64,000 nucleotides of DNA from Microstegium vimineum (GCA_022036555.1 CM039128.1:20910171-20974170), one strand, 5' to 3'; shown: positions 43,897-54,213, counted from the stretch's first letter. Translations and numbers: made by a program. The notes: a model not told the origin generated them from the letters alone.

Positions 43897-45535
43897 TGAA
43901 GAATCATGGTCCCTTGTGTTTAGGCGATTAACGACAATGCTAGGTCACTATGACTAACGTGTGTTTTGCAGATGCAAAGTCATTTGTGTTAGGTCATTAG
44001 TGATGCTAGATGAATGGGTTTAATGGTATTCATGCCCCCAAGATGGAAATCGTTTCGGTTTCAAAGGATGGTAATTCAAGGTGAAGACTAGGCTAGTCTT
44101 TAGTGCCATGAGGTTGAGAAGGCCACTAAGTAATGCTAGGACTTTGTTTTTCCTTTGACCGTACTATAAAGGGGGGTATGAGGTTAGTATCTTGACCTAG
44201 GAGAGTTTGGGAATGTTGGTGTATGCACACATGTCACAACTAGTCCTAGAGACCTTGCTATCAGCCCTTGGTTAGCCCTTGAGATGGTAGGAGCAAAACC
44301 CCTAGAAGAGACTTAGTGAAAAGAGTTGAAACATGGGGAGAAAGAGGCTCCGGACCAGATGCCTAGGAGGCGTCGGACCAAGGAGAGTGGTCCGACGGTC
44401 CCTGCCTTAGGCAAAGTTTCGGTAGGAAAGCTCTGGACCACCTGTCCAGAAGAGCACCGGACCATAGACGAGTGGTTCGGAGGTCCCTGCCAGTGGAAGT
44501 AAGCCTCAGAGGAGGCTCCGGACTAGTCCGACGGTGTGGCCGTCCTCTAGTCTGACGCCTTGAGTCAGAGAAGTTTGGCAGTCCAGTGAGCACCCTGGCT
44601 CCGGACCTCTACGTCGGACCAGGGCACCGGACTAAGGCGAGTGGTCCGGTGGTGCCAAGCTCAGCTGGATCTTGGAGTTCATTGAGCACCCTCGTTCCGG
44701 ACCTGAGCGTCGGTCCAGGGCGTCGGACCATAGCGAGTGGTCCGGTGGTGTGTGCTCCGAACTAGTCCGGTGCCTTCGCAGAAAGTGGAAAAGCATGAAA
44801 CGGCTAGTTTTGGAGGTGGGGACTATTTATAGTTGCCCTCTTCGTCCTTGAGAGCTCTCTTGGCCATTGTTTCACCTGAGGAACCCTAGAGAGAGTTCTT
44901 GGAGAGCCAAGTGTCTAGTGAGGGAGAGATTTGAGAGAGTTCATCTTGTTCTTCCCTCCTAGAGTGATTAGGAGTGATTTGTGTGCATCCATCCACCTTC
45001 CTAGCCTTGAGTTGGTCAAGTGAAGGACTTGTGCTTGTTACTCTTGGTGTTCGACAGCACCTAGACGGTTTGGTGGTGTTCGGAGGAAGTGATCGCCGGA
45101 AGATTGTCGGCGGCTCTTCTCCAAGCTTTTGTGATCAGTTGTGGGCGATTCACCGAGCCGGAGTGGCGAAGAATCAGCCCGTAGAGAGCACTCTACCCTT
45201 GTGCGGGTAGAGGGGGAGCTATACCTTGCGAGGTGCTCCAATGAGGACTAGGGGGTGTCGACACCTCGATACCTTGGGAAAACATCGCGTGTCACCAATT
45301 CTCTATCCTTAGCTCTTTACTTACTTGCATTACTTTCCGTCTTGTTCTTTCAAGTCCTACTAGAATTGCATAGGTTGTCTTTCCTTTCATTGGCATGCTA
45401 TTGCTTTCTAGTTAGGATACACATTGTGGTAGGCACTAGGGGGTGATTGGCATCACTAGGTTTTAATATTTCTTTAGAGATTTAAAAGAAGCCCAATTCA
45501 CCCCCCCCCCCCTCTTGGGCATCTAGATCCTTTCA
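43897..45535 (+). repeat. 3' LTR of the Sirevirus-like copia
   Basis: 1639 bp. Matches the 5' LTR nearly throughout; the main difference is loss of about 70 bp in the GTCCGG-rich block near 44735. A run of 12 C replaces CCCCTCCCC near the end (45501-45512). The CTGCT that follows nearly repeats the CTGCC before the 5' LTR. Confidence 0.9.
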
Positions 45536-46133
45536 CTGCTGAATACGCGTGGACCGCCGCGCGGATCCTCCTGCTGCCCTGCCGAATACGCCGCCGCTGC
45601 CGGGAGGAGGAGGAGGCTTGGGAGGAGAAGGACTGGGAGGAGAGGAAGATGGCGGCGAGGACCGGGATGGGGGCGGGGACGACCGGGTGGGGCGAGGACG
45701 ACCGGTGTGGGAGGAGGAGGAAGGGGGCGAGGTCGGGAGGCCGCGGGTCGGGTGGAGGCCGAGTGGAATGAGAGGCTGGGTGGATGAGACTAGTGGAAAC
45801 CCTAGACCTTTGAATATATACATAGATGTGTTATTGGACCCTCTGGATTTTTGGGTTGGGCCTCAATTTACCATAGCGGGTCTTATAAGATGTCCGTTGC
45901 GGTAAATTGATTTACCGCAGCGGGCATTCTAAGGTGTCCGCTGCGGTATATTTACCGCAGCGGACACCTTAGAATGCCCGCTGCGGTAAATCAATTTACC
46001 GCAGCGGGCATCACCGCAGCGGACACCTTAAGATGCCCGCTGCGGTTAATTGATTTACCGCAACGGGCATTCTAAGATGTCCGCTTTCGGGCTCCAAATG
46101 TCAACGCTACGGTAAATGAATCCTGTAGTAGTG
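45536..46133. repeat. Right arm of the CACTA element with a 50-bp perfect hairpin
   Basis: GC-rich GGAGGA-type sequence (45550-45780), then subterminal TTTACCGCAGCGGGCA motifs. Positions 45899-45948 and 45953-46002 are perfect 50-bp inverted repeats around a 4-base loop. A further inverted pair lies at 46014-46085. It ends in CTGTAGTAGTG at 46133. Frames read through 45549-45905 are compositional. Confidence 0.85.
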
Positions 46134-46450
46134 TTCGTCCCCGGTGGTGCCCAGCAAAAGACTCTCCGCAAGCTCCTGGACACAGGGTGCCGTGAGGACC
46201 TGCTAGGCACAGGGTGTCGTGAGGACCTCCATACGCACGACAGGGATATGGTCGAGCAGGCCATCCCAGGCAACATGCTCAAGGACGGCTCGCGCGTGTC
46301 CTACGTGTCCGGCGTACAACAGACTTCATGCGGACGCTGAAGCCGGCGTACTGCAACGTCGCCGCCGTGTCCTTCAGGTTCGTCGTGCGCGCCGTCGACT
46401 TCCTCACCATAATCGCCGTGATTAGCAGACGGGCAACACCAGCCAGCTAG
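46134..46450 (+). other. GC-rich, coding-like sequence of unknown origin
   Basis: Two open frames (to 46340 and, shifted, about 46330-46449) have the codon bias of a grass gene; the second ends AVDFLTIIAVISRRATPAS-stop. A 21-bp near-duplicate CACAGGGTGYCGTGAGGACC occurs at 46180 and 46203. I do not recognise the protein. It may be an old gene fragment at the CACTA target site; the sequence left of the CACTA (23547-23572) is too short to tell. Confidence 0.3.
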
Positions 46451-46789
46451 CAGTTCCTGGGGCCGAATTTGAGTGGGTCCACAAATTGGCAAATGAATTA
46501 TAGGAAATTATTGGAGATGAGTCTTTTTTTTCTTTCCCATAATCATTTGGGAGTTACCAAACTCCTAAATTTGGGAAATAAAATATCCCAAATTGCTGGA
46601 GTTTCTCTAAGTATTAGTGCAATCTAAAAGCAAGATAATAAACCATTTTTCCTCTTAGTATTGCCCCCAACAAAAAATTACACTACTTTGAAAAGATCTG
46701 AACATTTATGATGTACTCATTGGTTCCAAGTCGTAAGTTGTCTTGATTTTTTAGATACATTATTTTTAATATATATATATATATAGGAC

Positions 46790-47660
46790 GAGGCTAAAAT
46801 ACAATAAGGTGCATTTGTCAGACCCTCCGGTCCTAGGCGCTCGCCCGTGTCCCACTCCCGCGCGCACGTGTCCCTTCCCGGGTCGTGGGCCGCGCGTAGC
46901 CAGCCATCCACCCTGGTCCGGATAAATAAAACAAATTGTAACAGATAATGGGTAGCAATTGCAAACCTGGTAGTTTTCTGTTTGCAACATGTATCCCACA
47001 TGCAGAGAATCTTTTTTGTTTCGGATCGAAAAAAATACAATATCTCCTAAACCGTATCCCCTATTTCAGATCCGTTTGCACCAGGTTGTTGAAAAAAAAG
47101 TGCTTAACAAAATGAGATCCAACAAGACTATATTTGATGAACTTTTTTTAAGTGTGTAATTGCAACTTCAATGTACTATGAGTTGCCATCATGATTACGA
47201 CACAATTGCAACTTGACGGAAGTAATTGCAACAGATCTGATCCAGTGCAACTAGACTTGATGTAGTTGCGACCTGACGTGATATAATTACAACTAGAGTC
47301 GAGTCAGTTGCAACTGGGCAACAACTGCAAAACTAACGCGATCCAACTACAACTAGAGTCGGTCGTGTTGCAACTAGGCAATAACCAATTGCAATCTAAC
47401 GCGATCCAACTACAACTAGAGTCGGCCCAGTTGCAACTAGGCAATAACCAATTGCAATCTAACGCGATTCAATTACAACTAGAGTCAGACCAGTTGTAAC
47501 TAGGCAAGAAACAGTTGCAACCTGACGTGATCCAATTACAACTAGAGTTGGGCCAATTGCAACTCGACAAAAAATCAATTGCAACTAGGCAAGAAACTAG
47601 TTGCAATAATCAGGGTCGGTGCATTCTCTATATAAAATACACCCAGGTGCATTATACCAT
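46790..47660. mobile_element. Insert in the Stowaway MITE: GC-rich head and TTGCAACT repeats
   Basis: Begins GGACGAGGCTAAAATACA and ends TATAAAATACACCCAGGTGC; GGTGCATT occurs near each end but the termini do not form clear inverted repeats. No transposase. The first 130 bp is GC-rich, the rest is T-rich and then a TTGCAACT minisatellite. Could be a non-autonomous Mutator- or Helitron-type element; the class is not determinable by eye. Confidence 0.35.
47278..47600. repeat. 63-bp minisatellite (about five copies)
   Basis: Units start near GATCCAACTACAACTAGAGT and contain TTGCAACTAGGCAA. Copies begin at about 47278, 47339, 47402, 47465 and 47528, the two middle ones nearly identical. A 21-frame-compatible unit gives the open frame at 47308-47499, which is repeat-derived and not a gene. 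Confidence 0.85.
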
Positions 47661-47667
47661 AACACTA

Positions 47668-47693
47668 TATATATATGTGTGTGTGTGTGTGTA
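47668..47693. repeat. (TA)n(TG)n microsatellite
   Basis: TATATATATA followed by GTGTGTGTGTGTGTGT at the right half of the split Stowaway core; a (TA)n run also occurs at 46774-46787 on the other side of the insert. Confidence 0.9.
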
Positions 47694-47755
47694 ACAAAAG
47701 TTATGTGTCCAGAAAATAAAAATAACTAACAATTTAGAATAGAGAGAGTACATGT

Positions 47756-48475
47756 TAGAACTAAAGAAATAGGAGTACTTATAAAGTGTTAAATAGTATT
47801 CAGAAAAAAGAAAGAACAATCATTATGTACATTGTTTATACTATATGTTATGTTATACTATATGTTACCTTTTATTTAGTAATAATAGTAATGTTTCCAT
47901 ATAGTCGTCATAAATTATCAGGCTTGCTGATTTTCTCTAAAGTGCCAAGCAAAGGGCATCTATGACTGATCATTTTAATTAAGACCTCGTTTGGATCCTT
48001 AGAATGAAATTCATTTGAATAATCATAATTTCGACACATATTTATTAAACTAATATGATTGTATATGGATTATATTTCTCTATTATTGTTCGTTATACAA
48101 GAGAGATACTTATGCCTTGTATTTCTATCATAGGGAGCAAGTTGAAGAACATGATTAAAGAACTACCTGACGTGACTGAATTCAAGCCAGAATCGGATTC
48201 GGAATGAGATCCCCAAAAGTAATAAGCAACCCATATAAGTGCACATCATATTGAAGCATAACTTGTGTCTCGTGCAGAAAACGACAAGGAGAATAAGAAG
48301 CAAGAACTATTCAGTATTCATAATTAAAGGTAAATTCTACCTTTTTAGTTTTCCTGAGATTAAGAAAAAAATATACTTACAATGCACTCAAGGCTAAAAA
48401 ACGGAACAAACTATTATGTATACTAGCATCTTGAAGTATGTTAATAGTAAATCCAACAAAGAATCACAACTAAGG
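47756..48475. other. AT-rich intergenic sequence
   Basis: No gene. CCTCGTTTGGATCC at 47985 resembles the end of grass MITEs, but no matching right end was identified. Confidence 0.3.
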
Positions 48476-48797
48476 TATTGTTTAGTTCCCACCTTAAAAC
48501 TTTACGCACTATCACATTGAATGTTTAGACATATGCATGGAGCATTAAATATAGATAAGAAAATAACTAACTGCATAGTTTGCATGTATTTTATGACACG
48601 AATCGTTTAACCTAATTAGTCCATGATTATACACTAATTGCTATAGTAAGATATATGCTAATGATAGATTAATTAGACTTAATAAATTTATCTCGCGGTT
48701 TATAGAAAGATTCTATAATTTATTTTTATTAATTATTATCCGAATACCCCATGTGACATGACAATAAAAAACTTTACACTCATGAACTAAACAAGCT
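48476..48797. mobile_element. MITE with TTGTTTAGTTC ends
   Basis: About 320 bp. The left end TATTGTTTAGTTCCCAC and right end (reverse) AGCTTGTTTAGTTCATGAG are imperfect inverted repeats. The body carries GCATGGAGCATTAAATATAG and CCTAATTAGTCCATGATTA, the core of a very common grass MITE family. Superfamily not assigned; no internal coding. Confidence 0.6.
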
Positions 48798-48839
48798 CTA
48801 AAACTTTACCCAAGTGATAACAAACTCCTGCAGCATGAC

Positions 48840-49364
48840 TAAGGATGGTAGCGGGTTGGGTTCGGTATAGATATCTATGGGTTTTGGGTCCAGCGGGTTC
48901 GGGTTCGGGTTCGGGTTCGGTTTTGATTTTTCACCCATGGTTTTCGGGTTCGAGTACTCGAAACTCGGGTTCGCTTTTGGGTTTTGGTTTTTACCCGCGG
49001 ATACCCAATGGATATCCGAAATATAACAGTTTGAATACAAACTTATGTATTTTTATTAATAAATTGTTTATGTAAGCTATTAAATTTGTTCCTAGTGTAA
49101 TGAAATTGTGTGTTGTTTGTTGCATAATGTTTATACATTTGAATATGTAATATATAGCATACATATGTTGCCAAACATTTTTTATTATTTTTCTTATTGC
49201 TATATAGCGGTGGGTTTCGGGTTTTAGGTATCCACCGGGTTCGGTTTCAGGTCTAGATTTTCACCCAAAACAGTTTTCGGTGGGTTTCGAGTTTTGAGTT
49301 CGGGTTTTGGGTTCGGGTCTGTGAAGCCTCCATCCGATGTGAGCCCGCCCCGTTGCCATCCTTA
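48840..49364. mobile_element. 525-bp hAT-type non-autonomous element with (GGGTTC)n
   Basis: Perfect 8-bp target duplication AGCATGAC at 48832-48839 and 49365-49372. The ends TAAGGATGGTAGCGGG and, reverse, TAAGGATGGCAACGGGG are inverted repeats. The 8-bp duplication indicates hAT transposition. The body is rich in GGGTTCGGGTTC and its variants at 48890-48925 and 49200-49320, which pair in inverse orientation (CCCGCGGATACCC). Confidence 0.8.
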
Positions 49365-49507
49365 AGCATGACAACACACAAACCAGTAATGACACCAAGC
49401 AGCCTAAAATAAGCAGAGAACTACAAAAGTTTATCACTTAAACATCCTAGATATAAATGGACCTACTTAACCACATCATCTGCGATGCAATGTCCTGGAC
49501 ATAATTT

Positions 49508-50922
49508 CTACGATTTTGTTCCATTGTTGCAATCGGACAGCATCAACAAGCCTTTTGCTGCCTCTATCTCCTCAGGAATCCACCCCTCTGTTGCATAGTT
49601 CAACAACGTCAGCACGGGCCTCCCATCAACACGGAAAGCCCCAACCTCGACCAGATCCCCCTCGCGTATGCCATTCTGTCTCAAGAAAGGTACCCATGCT
49701 TGCATCAGGCGGTACTGTCCGGCGCTGCAGACATACTTGAACCTCATGTTGTAGGAATAACCATTTCGATCAATGGCCTCCAACTCTAGTCCATCCTAAC
49801 CGTTCCAATGATGCACAGATCTACGCTCATCTGTTGTAAGAATGCTGAACAACAGTGAATCCCAGACCTGTAGAGGTGAGAATTGCATGCGGGACTGGTC
49901 CAAGCGGCAATCAGTGGCAGTTAGAGTTTTAGCAAGAATTGGTGTCACATCAGTCACGCCCAAGAACTGAAAGACGTAGCTCAAGCTCATGAAACGTCGC
50001 ATTGGAGTATTACTTCGACCAGAAGAACTGGCAGTCTTGCGACCAGCCTTTGCTTCTTGCACAGGGTTCCTTCTACTTGGTTCCTGGATTTCTGTCGACT
50101 GAGTTGATCGCGTTATTCTTTCACTGCCCTCACAAACTGCCGTGGTGGAAGGGCAAGGTCGGCTCCTCTTGATCTGACAGCATTCCTCCTCAGCACTATG
50201 GTGGTTCTTAACACGGCGAGACGGCAATGCAATGTCCAGGACAGAGTCTCGGTGCATACCATCCAAGCCATAAACAGGGGCCGCGAACATGCAAGGCCGG
50301 AGCTTTTCTTCTTTCTTCTCACCCAGAGTCACACCAATGCTCCCCCACGGCGAGCGGTCTTTCAGTTCTCGCACAATTGGGGACGATGTGCAGCAGTCGC
50401 AGCAGCCCTCTTCGCCTGTGCGATTGGGGACAGGTCTTTCGGTTCTCGCACAATTGGGGACGATGTGGCAGCAGTCGCAGGAGCCCTCTTCGCCTGTGCG
50501 ATTGGGGACGATGTGGCAGCAGCCCTCTTCGCCTGTGCGATTGGGGACGATGTGGCAGCAGCCGCAGCCCTCTTCACCTCAGCAATTGCATTGCCATGCT
50601 CACGAGCTGCAGCAATGGACGAGCGTTGCTTCTTGGAAGCCCACATCATCTCGCCATTGAAGGCGCACCCACATTTATTATGCACTAGTTCTTGATCCCT
50701 CAGAGGAGGACATGTTGGGGCGGCAACGACAACCACCTCGGGTTCTTGGCGAGGAGCAGGCGCCATACGCTCGGAATTCCTGGGCTTTTCGTGATGTCTT
50801 GCATCCACAGGGTCGGATGCGCAACCTGTCGCCAAGCGGCGGTTGAGCGACGTCAACAGCGTGAAGCAGGGGCCGCCCCCACCGCCGGCGCGCGCGGCCG
50901 TTCCCAAGGAGGTGTTGATCAT
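49508..50922 (-). pseudogene. B3-domain (plant DNA-binding) gene, disrupted
   Basis: The N-terminal frame starts at the ATG at 50922 and runs through an Ala/Lys/Ser repeat region (SPIAQAKRAAAT units, 50378-50600). At about 50391 one base is missing from a repeat copy, so the frame ends at 50362; the other frame continues with VRELKDRSPWGS to 49796. The C-terminal segment (KYVCSAGQYRLMQAWVPFL, NGIREGDLVEVGAFR) fits a B3 DNA-binding fold. A TAG at 49796-49798 (HHWNG-stop-DGLELE) splits that domain. Both breaks are single-base events, so sequencing error in the repeat is possible, but the TAG argues for a pseudogene. Which B3 subfamily is not clear. Confidence 0.6.
50378..50600 (-). repeat. Coding minisatellite in the B3-like gene
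   Basis: Units of 35-75 bp built from CCCAATCGCACAGGCGAAGAG and GCTGCCACATCGTCCC recur four times, with GTGCGAGAACCGAAAGACC in two of them. The copies are nearly identical, indicating recent slippage or unequal exchange. The copy nearest 50391 lacks one C relative to its sisters. Confidence 0.8.
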
Positions 50923-52466
50923 TTAGATGGATTTATCGAGCAAAGAAGGGAAGGGAGGGATCTAGGAGCACACCAACTGTTCGGCGAAAAGAAGAAAGAG
51001 GGGTCGGCGGCTAGTTGTTAGCGCGAGTAGGTAGGGAGTGCGACGCCGTAGTGGAAATGGTGAGGCCACATCTTGCGGCCGCGGAGCTTTATGGAGCGGC
51101 AGGGTGGCGACAAGAGGAAGGATAACATCACCGGAGAGGATAACAGAGGAGGAGAGGAGGTCGCGGCGGCGGCGGCAGGCAAGGGTATAGATGTTTATAG
51201 ATGGAAAGAGGGCGGCGTGGGTTGGGGTCCATGGGAAAGAAGTGGGCCTCGGGTTCTATACAATTTTATTTTATTGGAAATATTGAAATAGGGGCAAGCG
51301 AACGACGATTCTATGGGTTCTCGATTTAGGACTTGTTTTCTACAGTACCTTTTTTTCACAACGGTCTTTCTAATGTTTCTAGTTTTTTTAAAAGCACACA
51401 ACTTTATAAGCTAGTATTAAAATATTTTTTGTATTTTAGGTCGGTGGGGGGTCACCATACGAAGGAGGAGGCCATTGCCAAGTGGGCCAGGTGGGCCCCA
51501 CCTAGCAACCTTCAGGCTCCCGCCTCGCTCTGGTGTCCTATGGTGTCTTCTAGAGCCTTCTATTGCTGGTGTCCGTCCCGTTTGCCTAATAATCCATTCC
51601 ATGATAGTTGTACCTTAATTCCAAAATCCTTAAAAATTATAATTTACCAAAACTCGTGGAATTTATCAATTTTAACCCTTTTCTATGGTAGTGATTTTTT
51701 ATACCCTTTTTTAGTTTAATAGATGGTTTATAATAGGAGTTAATTACCATCAACAATACTTTTATCGATGAGAGTTTGAAAATAACATGGTGACTCTATT
51801 CGAGAATATAGGGCATATAGGTTCTACAAGGTTAAAGGTGGAAGGTGCGAGTCATTAATACCAGGGCAGCCATTGAAAATATATCATATTGGTCGGTAGA
51901 TATGAAGATTTATGAATATATATCATATGCATGTACAATACATACAACGATGTTACGAGTAAATAACCATTTTTTGGTTATATAGTGCCACAAGCAATCA
52001 TTCGGATCGATCCACTGTGGATTCTACATATGCGAGTTCATGAGACAGAACGATGAAAGACTTGCGACGTACATTGCTACATGCATTTTTCATCCTTCTT
52101 CCGTGCGATATGGCACAAAGAAGAGCGAGAACGGTCAGGTTCGACCAGCCGGCGATAGTGGATGGTGGAGTTGACAACTATGCTTGTGCCTAGCCAGCGA
52201 TGACCCCTCTCTTTGCCGCTTGGCCTGGGCGCTGGTGGGGGAGGGAGGCACTGCGAAGGGATGGTGGTGGTGGTGCGCCGGAGTGGAGCATGTCGCTGAA
52301 TAGGCGTTGCAGGGGATGGCGGCAGCGGAGTGGGGCGGACAGCAATGCCGTGCAGCACAGAGTAGGGAGAGGAGCACGAGATGAGGGCAGATAGAGCATT
52401 GCCACTCTGCCTGCGGTGAGGAGCCTTGCGCTAGAGAAGGGACGAGTCTTTTTTTTTAGAAGCTAA
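50923..52466. other. Intergenic region between the B3 pseudogene and the PIF-like element
   Basis: GC-rich to 51260 (likely 5' flank of the B3-like gene, with a CGG-triplet run at 51155-51175), then AT-rich. Open frames at 51333-51719 and 52077-52405 show no recognisable domain and overlap on both strands. I see no supported gene. Confidence 0.4.
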
Positions 52467-53619
52467 GAGCATTTCCAGCCATGGACCCCAAATCAAAGCC
52501 CTTACTTTTCATTTGGGGGCTTTTCTTATTTTTGTTGGCTCAAACTTTTTCCTCTCACTCCAACAACAACACCCAAATCTAGGCCCCCAAATATATTTTG
52601 CTAGAGAATGACAACAGGGACCCGCATGCCATTGTCTTCATCTTCATCTTCCTCCTCCTTCCTCTATACGGAGACTGGGCAGGGGATGACTACCGCAGGG
52701 GAGAGGGAGTCGGGCAAGGGCCACGACGCCGGAGGGGAGGGGGAGCCGAGCAGAGGCCGCGCTGGGGTGGACCTCCTGCCGCACGGCCACGTCGGGGAGG
52801 CAGGGACGCGCCGAGGAGGGGTCGGGCTGCTCTCGCTAGGCAGGGGTCGGGTCGCCTGCCCCGCCGTCGTCGAGCAACTCAGCCTGCCCCGCCGGCAACT
52901 TGATCGGCGGCGGGTACGCGAGGCCACCACGGTAGAGCAACTCGGCCATCGCCGCGTACGCGTGCTGCGTTGGGTGCACGCCGTCCCAGCTCACGTAGCA
53001 GTCTCGGACCGCGCACACGGCCGTCCCGGGCGCCCCGCAGAACCTGGCCTGGTCGAAGCCGTACGCGGCGGCCACGACACCGCAGCACGCCGTGCGCGTC
53101 TTCGCCGGGTCGAACCCCCGCGCGCGCACCTCGCAGAGCACCCTGGCGTACGCCGCGAAGTAGTCCGCGTACGCGACCACGGAGCGCGGGTGCACACGCT
53201 CCAGGCCCGCGACGGCGCCCCGCGGCTCCCAGCCACGCCTCCGGCCTCGCTGGCCGAGCCTCCCAGCCGCGACGCCTCGCTTGCTCGCACCACGCCCCTC
53301 TACTGGCCGCGCACGCCTCTGCGAACGCGTTGAGGACGCCCAGGCAGTCGTAGGGGTCGTACGCTGCCGGCTCCGTCGGAGGGGAGGAGGAGTGCACACA
53401 CGCATATAGCTTCGGCGGCGCGGCTCTCTCTCGGCCGGGTGGGGAAAAGTGGGTGGGTCCCACCGGATAGGGGCTCCTAGACCTGGGGTCCTGAGATTAA
53501 AATTTGAGGGGGCATGTAAAATGGGAGTCCAAGTAGGGGCTCCATTGAAGTTAGGATTTTGTCCAAACTCCTAAAATTTAGAGTAGAGGCCTAAGTAGGG
53601 ACTTGGGCTGGAGTTGCTC
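52467..53619. mobile_element. PIF/Harbinger-like non-autonomous element carrying a gene fragment
   Basis: 1153 bp. The ends GAGCATTTCCAGCC and, reverse, GAGCAACTCCAGCC match at 12 of 14 positions. The flanking trinucleotide TAA occurs on both sides (52464-52466, 53620-53622), the TWA target expected for PIF/Harbinger. The outer 120-170 bp are AT/C-rich MITE-like sequence; the interior is a GC-rich captured exon. No transposase. The same type of end occurs at 61843-61856. Confidence 0.65.
52900..53463 (-). pseudogene. GDSL esterase/lipase fragment captured in the element
   Basis: Minus-strand C-terminal part of a plant GDSL hydrolase. The block with the catalytic Asp and His is WDGVHPTQHAYAAMAELLYRGG (Asp-x-x-His near 52978), preceded by VVAYADYFAAYARVL and the typical TACCGVVAAAYGFD. 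An upstream piece in a different frame (YDPYDCLGVLNAFAEACAAS, about 53300-53370) belongs to the preceding block, with a shift near 53230. The N-terminal GDS serine block is absent, so it cannot be an active esterase. It lies wholly inside the inverted repeats at 52467-53619. Confidence 0.8.
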
Positions 53620-54213
53620 TAAAGAGTGGGGTCGTGGCAGGAGGCGGGAGTGCGGACGCTCGACGTCCGGATATCATTTCCGTACCACAAATGCACCCTA
53701 CGCTTAGAGACGTGGAGTTTTAAAAAAATTGCAACCTACGCTCAGAGATGAGCTTAGAGATACCACAAATGCAAGCTGAGCCCCAGCACTAGACAATTTC
53801 TACCAACTAGTATATTTGGTTGTGCTAATGCAATGGGTAATATTAAATTCAAAGTTAATTCTTTCAAATTTAAAGTGCTTCATTAAGTTTCAATAAAAAA
53901 TGTATTTCTATGGCTCCACAAAAATTGAAGTGATGCACGTTCAAAAATACGTTTATTGAAAAATAACCAAATTGTGCTTTGTCACAAATGTTATAAATTA
54001 AACCTCGTTTTGTAAAAAATCATATAAATTTAAAAAATCATCAAATTTATTATTCTCATTTTTAAAAAAAATAACCAAAAGATTATGAGTCCATATTCAA
54101 GAGTAAAATGGTAATTTTAAGATTCATGCAAAAAGAAATGAAACTTCATACTACATTGTTGGATACACAACCATTTTCAGACATATATTCCATCGTCACA
54201 AAAAAAAACAGAT
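53620..54213. other. AT-rich intergenic sequence
   Basis: No reading frame or repeat family recognised; long A and T runs. Confidence 0.4.

Larger units (their letters stand above)
24131..45535 (+). mobile_element. Sirevirus-like Ty1/copia retrotransposon, nested in the CACTA element
   Basis: LTRs at 24131-25832 and 43897-45535 are strongly similar and in the same direction. Target sites are CTGCC (24126-24130) and CTGCT (45536-45540), a 4/5 match. Between them are a primer site, a long gag with CCHC knuckles and coiled coil, protease, integrase, RT/RNase H, a long extra 3' ORF region and a polypurine tract. Large gag and extra 3' coding sequence fit the Sirevirus (Maximus/SIRE) lineage. RNase H is interrupted at 31114 by a Tat gypsy element, and the rest of RNase H is missing. 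Confidence 0.9.
23573..46133. mobile_element. Non-autonomous CACTA element, split by nested retrotransposons
   Basis: The left end CACTACTACAGAATTATTT and right end (inverse strand) CACTACTACAGGATTCATTT form a terminal inverted repeat of about 24 bp with few mismatches. Both ends are followed by subterminal copies of TTTACCGCAGCGGGCA, as expected for CACTA transposase binding. The flanking trinucleotides are CTC and TTC, an imperfect 3-bp duplication. Its own body is about 1.15 kb (23573-24130 and 45536-46133), GC-rich, with no transposase. The rest of the interval is the inserted copia element. Confidence 0.85.
46690..47755. mobile_element. Stowaway-type MITE, split by an internal insertion
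   Basis: The left end TA-CTCATTGGTTCCAAGTCG and right end (reverse) TA-CTCTCTCTATTCTAAATTG, followed by GTAAGTT and a TTTTTAGATACAT-type body, match the Stowaway (Tc1/mariner) pattern CTCCCTCCGT...AGATACAT. The TA flanks are the expected target duplication. The AT-rich centre is interrupted at about 46790-47660 by another sequence within a (TA)n run. Confidence 0.6.

Noticed and set aside
47278..47600. CRISPR-like array (63-bp periodicity)
   Set aside because: Units are contiguous and diverged with no unique spacers; this is a eukaryotic minisatellite.
48890..48925. Telomere-like repeat
   Set aside because: The unit is GGGTTC, not the plant TTTAGGG; it lies inside a hAT element.
50198..50695. 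Plus-strand frames opposite the B3-like gene
   Set aside because: Shadow of the minisatellite on the other strand; no domain.
52608..53333. 241-codon + strand frame
   Set aside because: Antisense of the GDSL fragment; GC-rich composition keeps it open.
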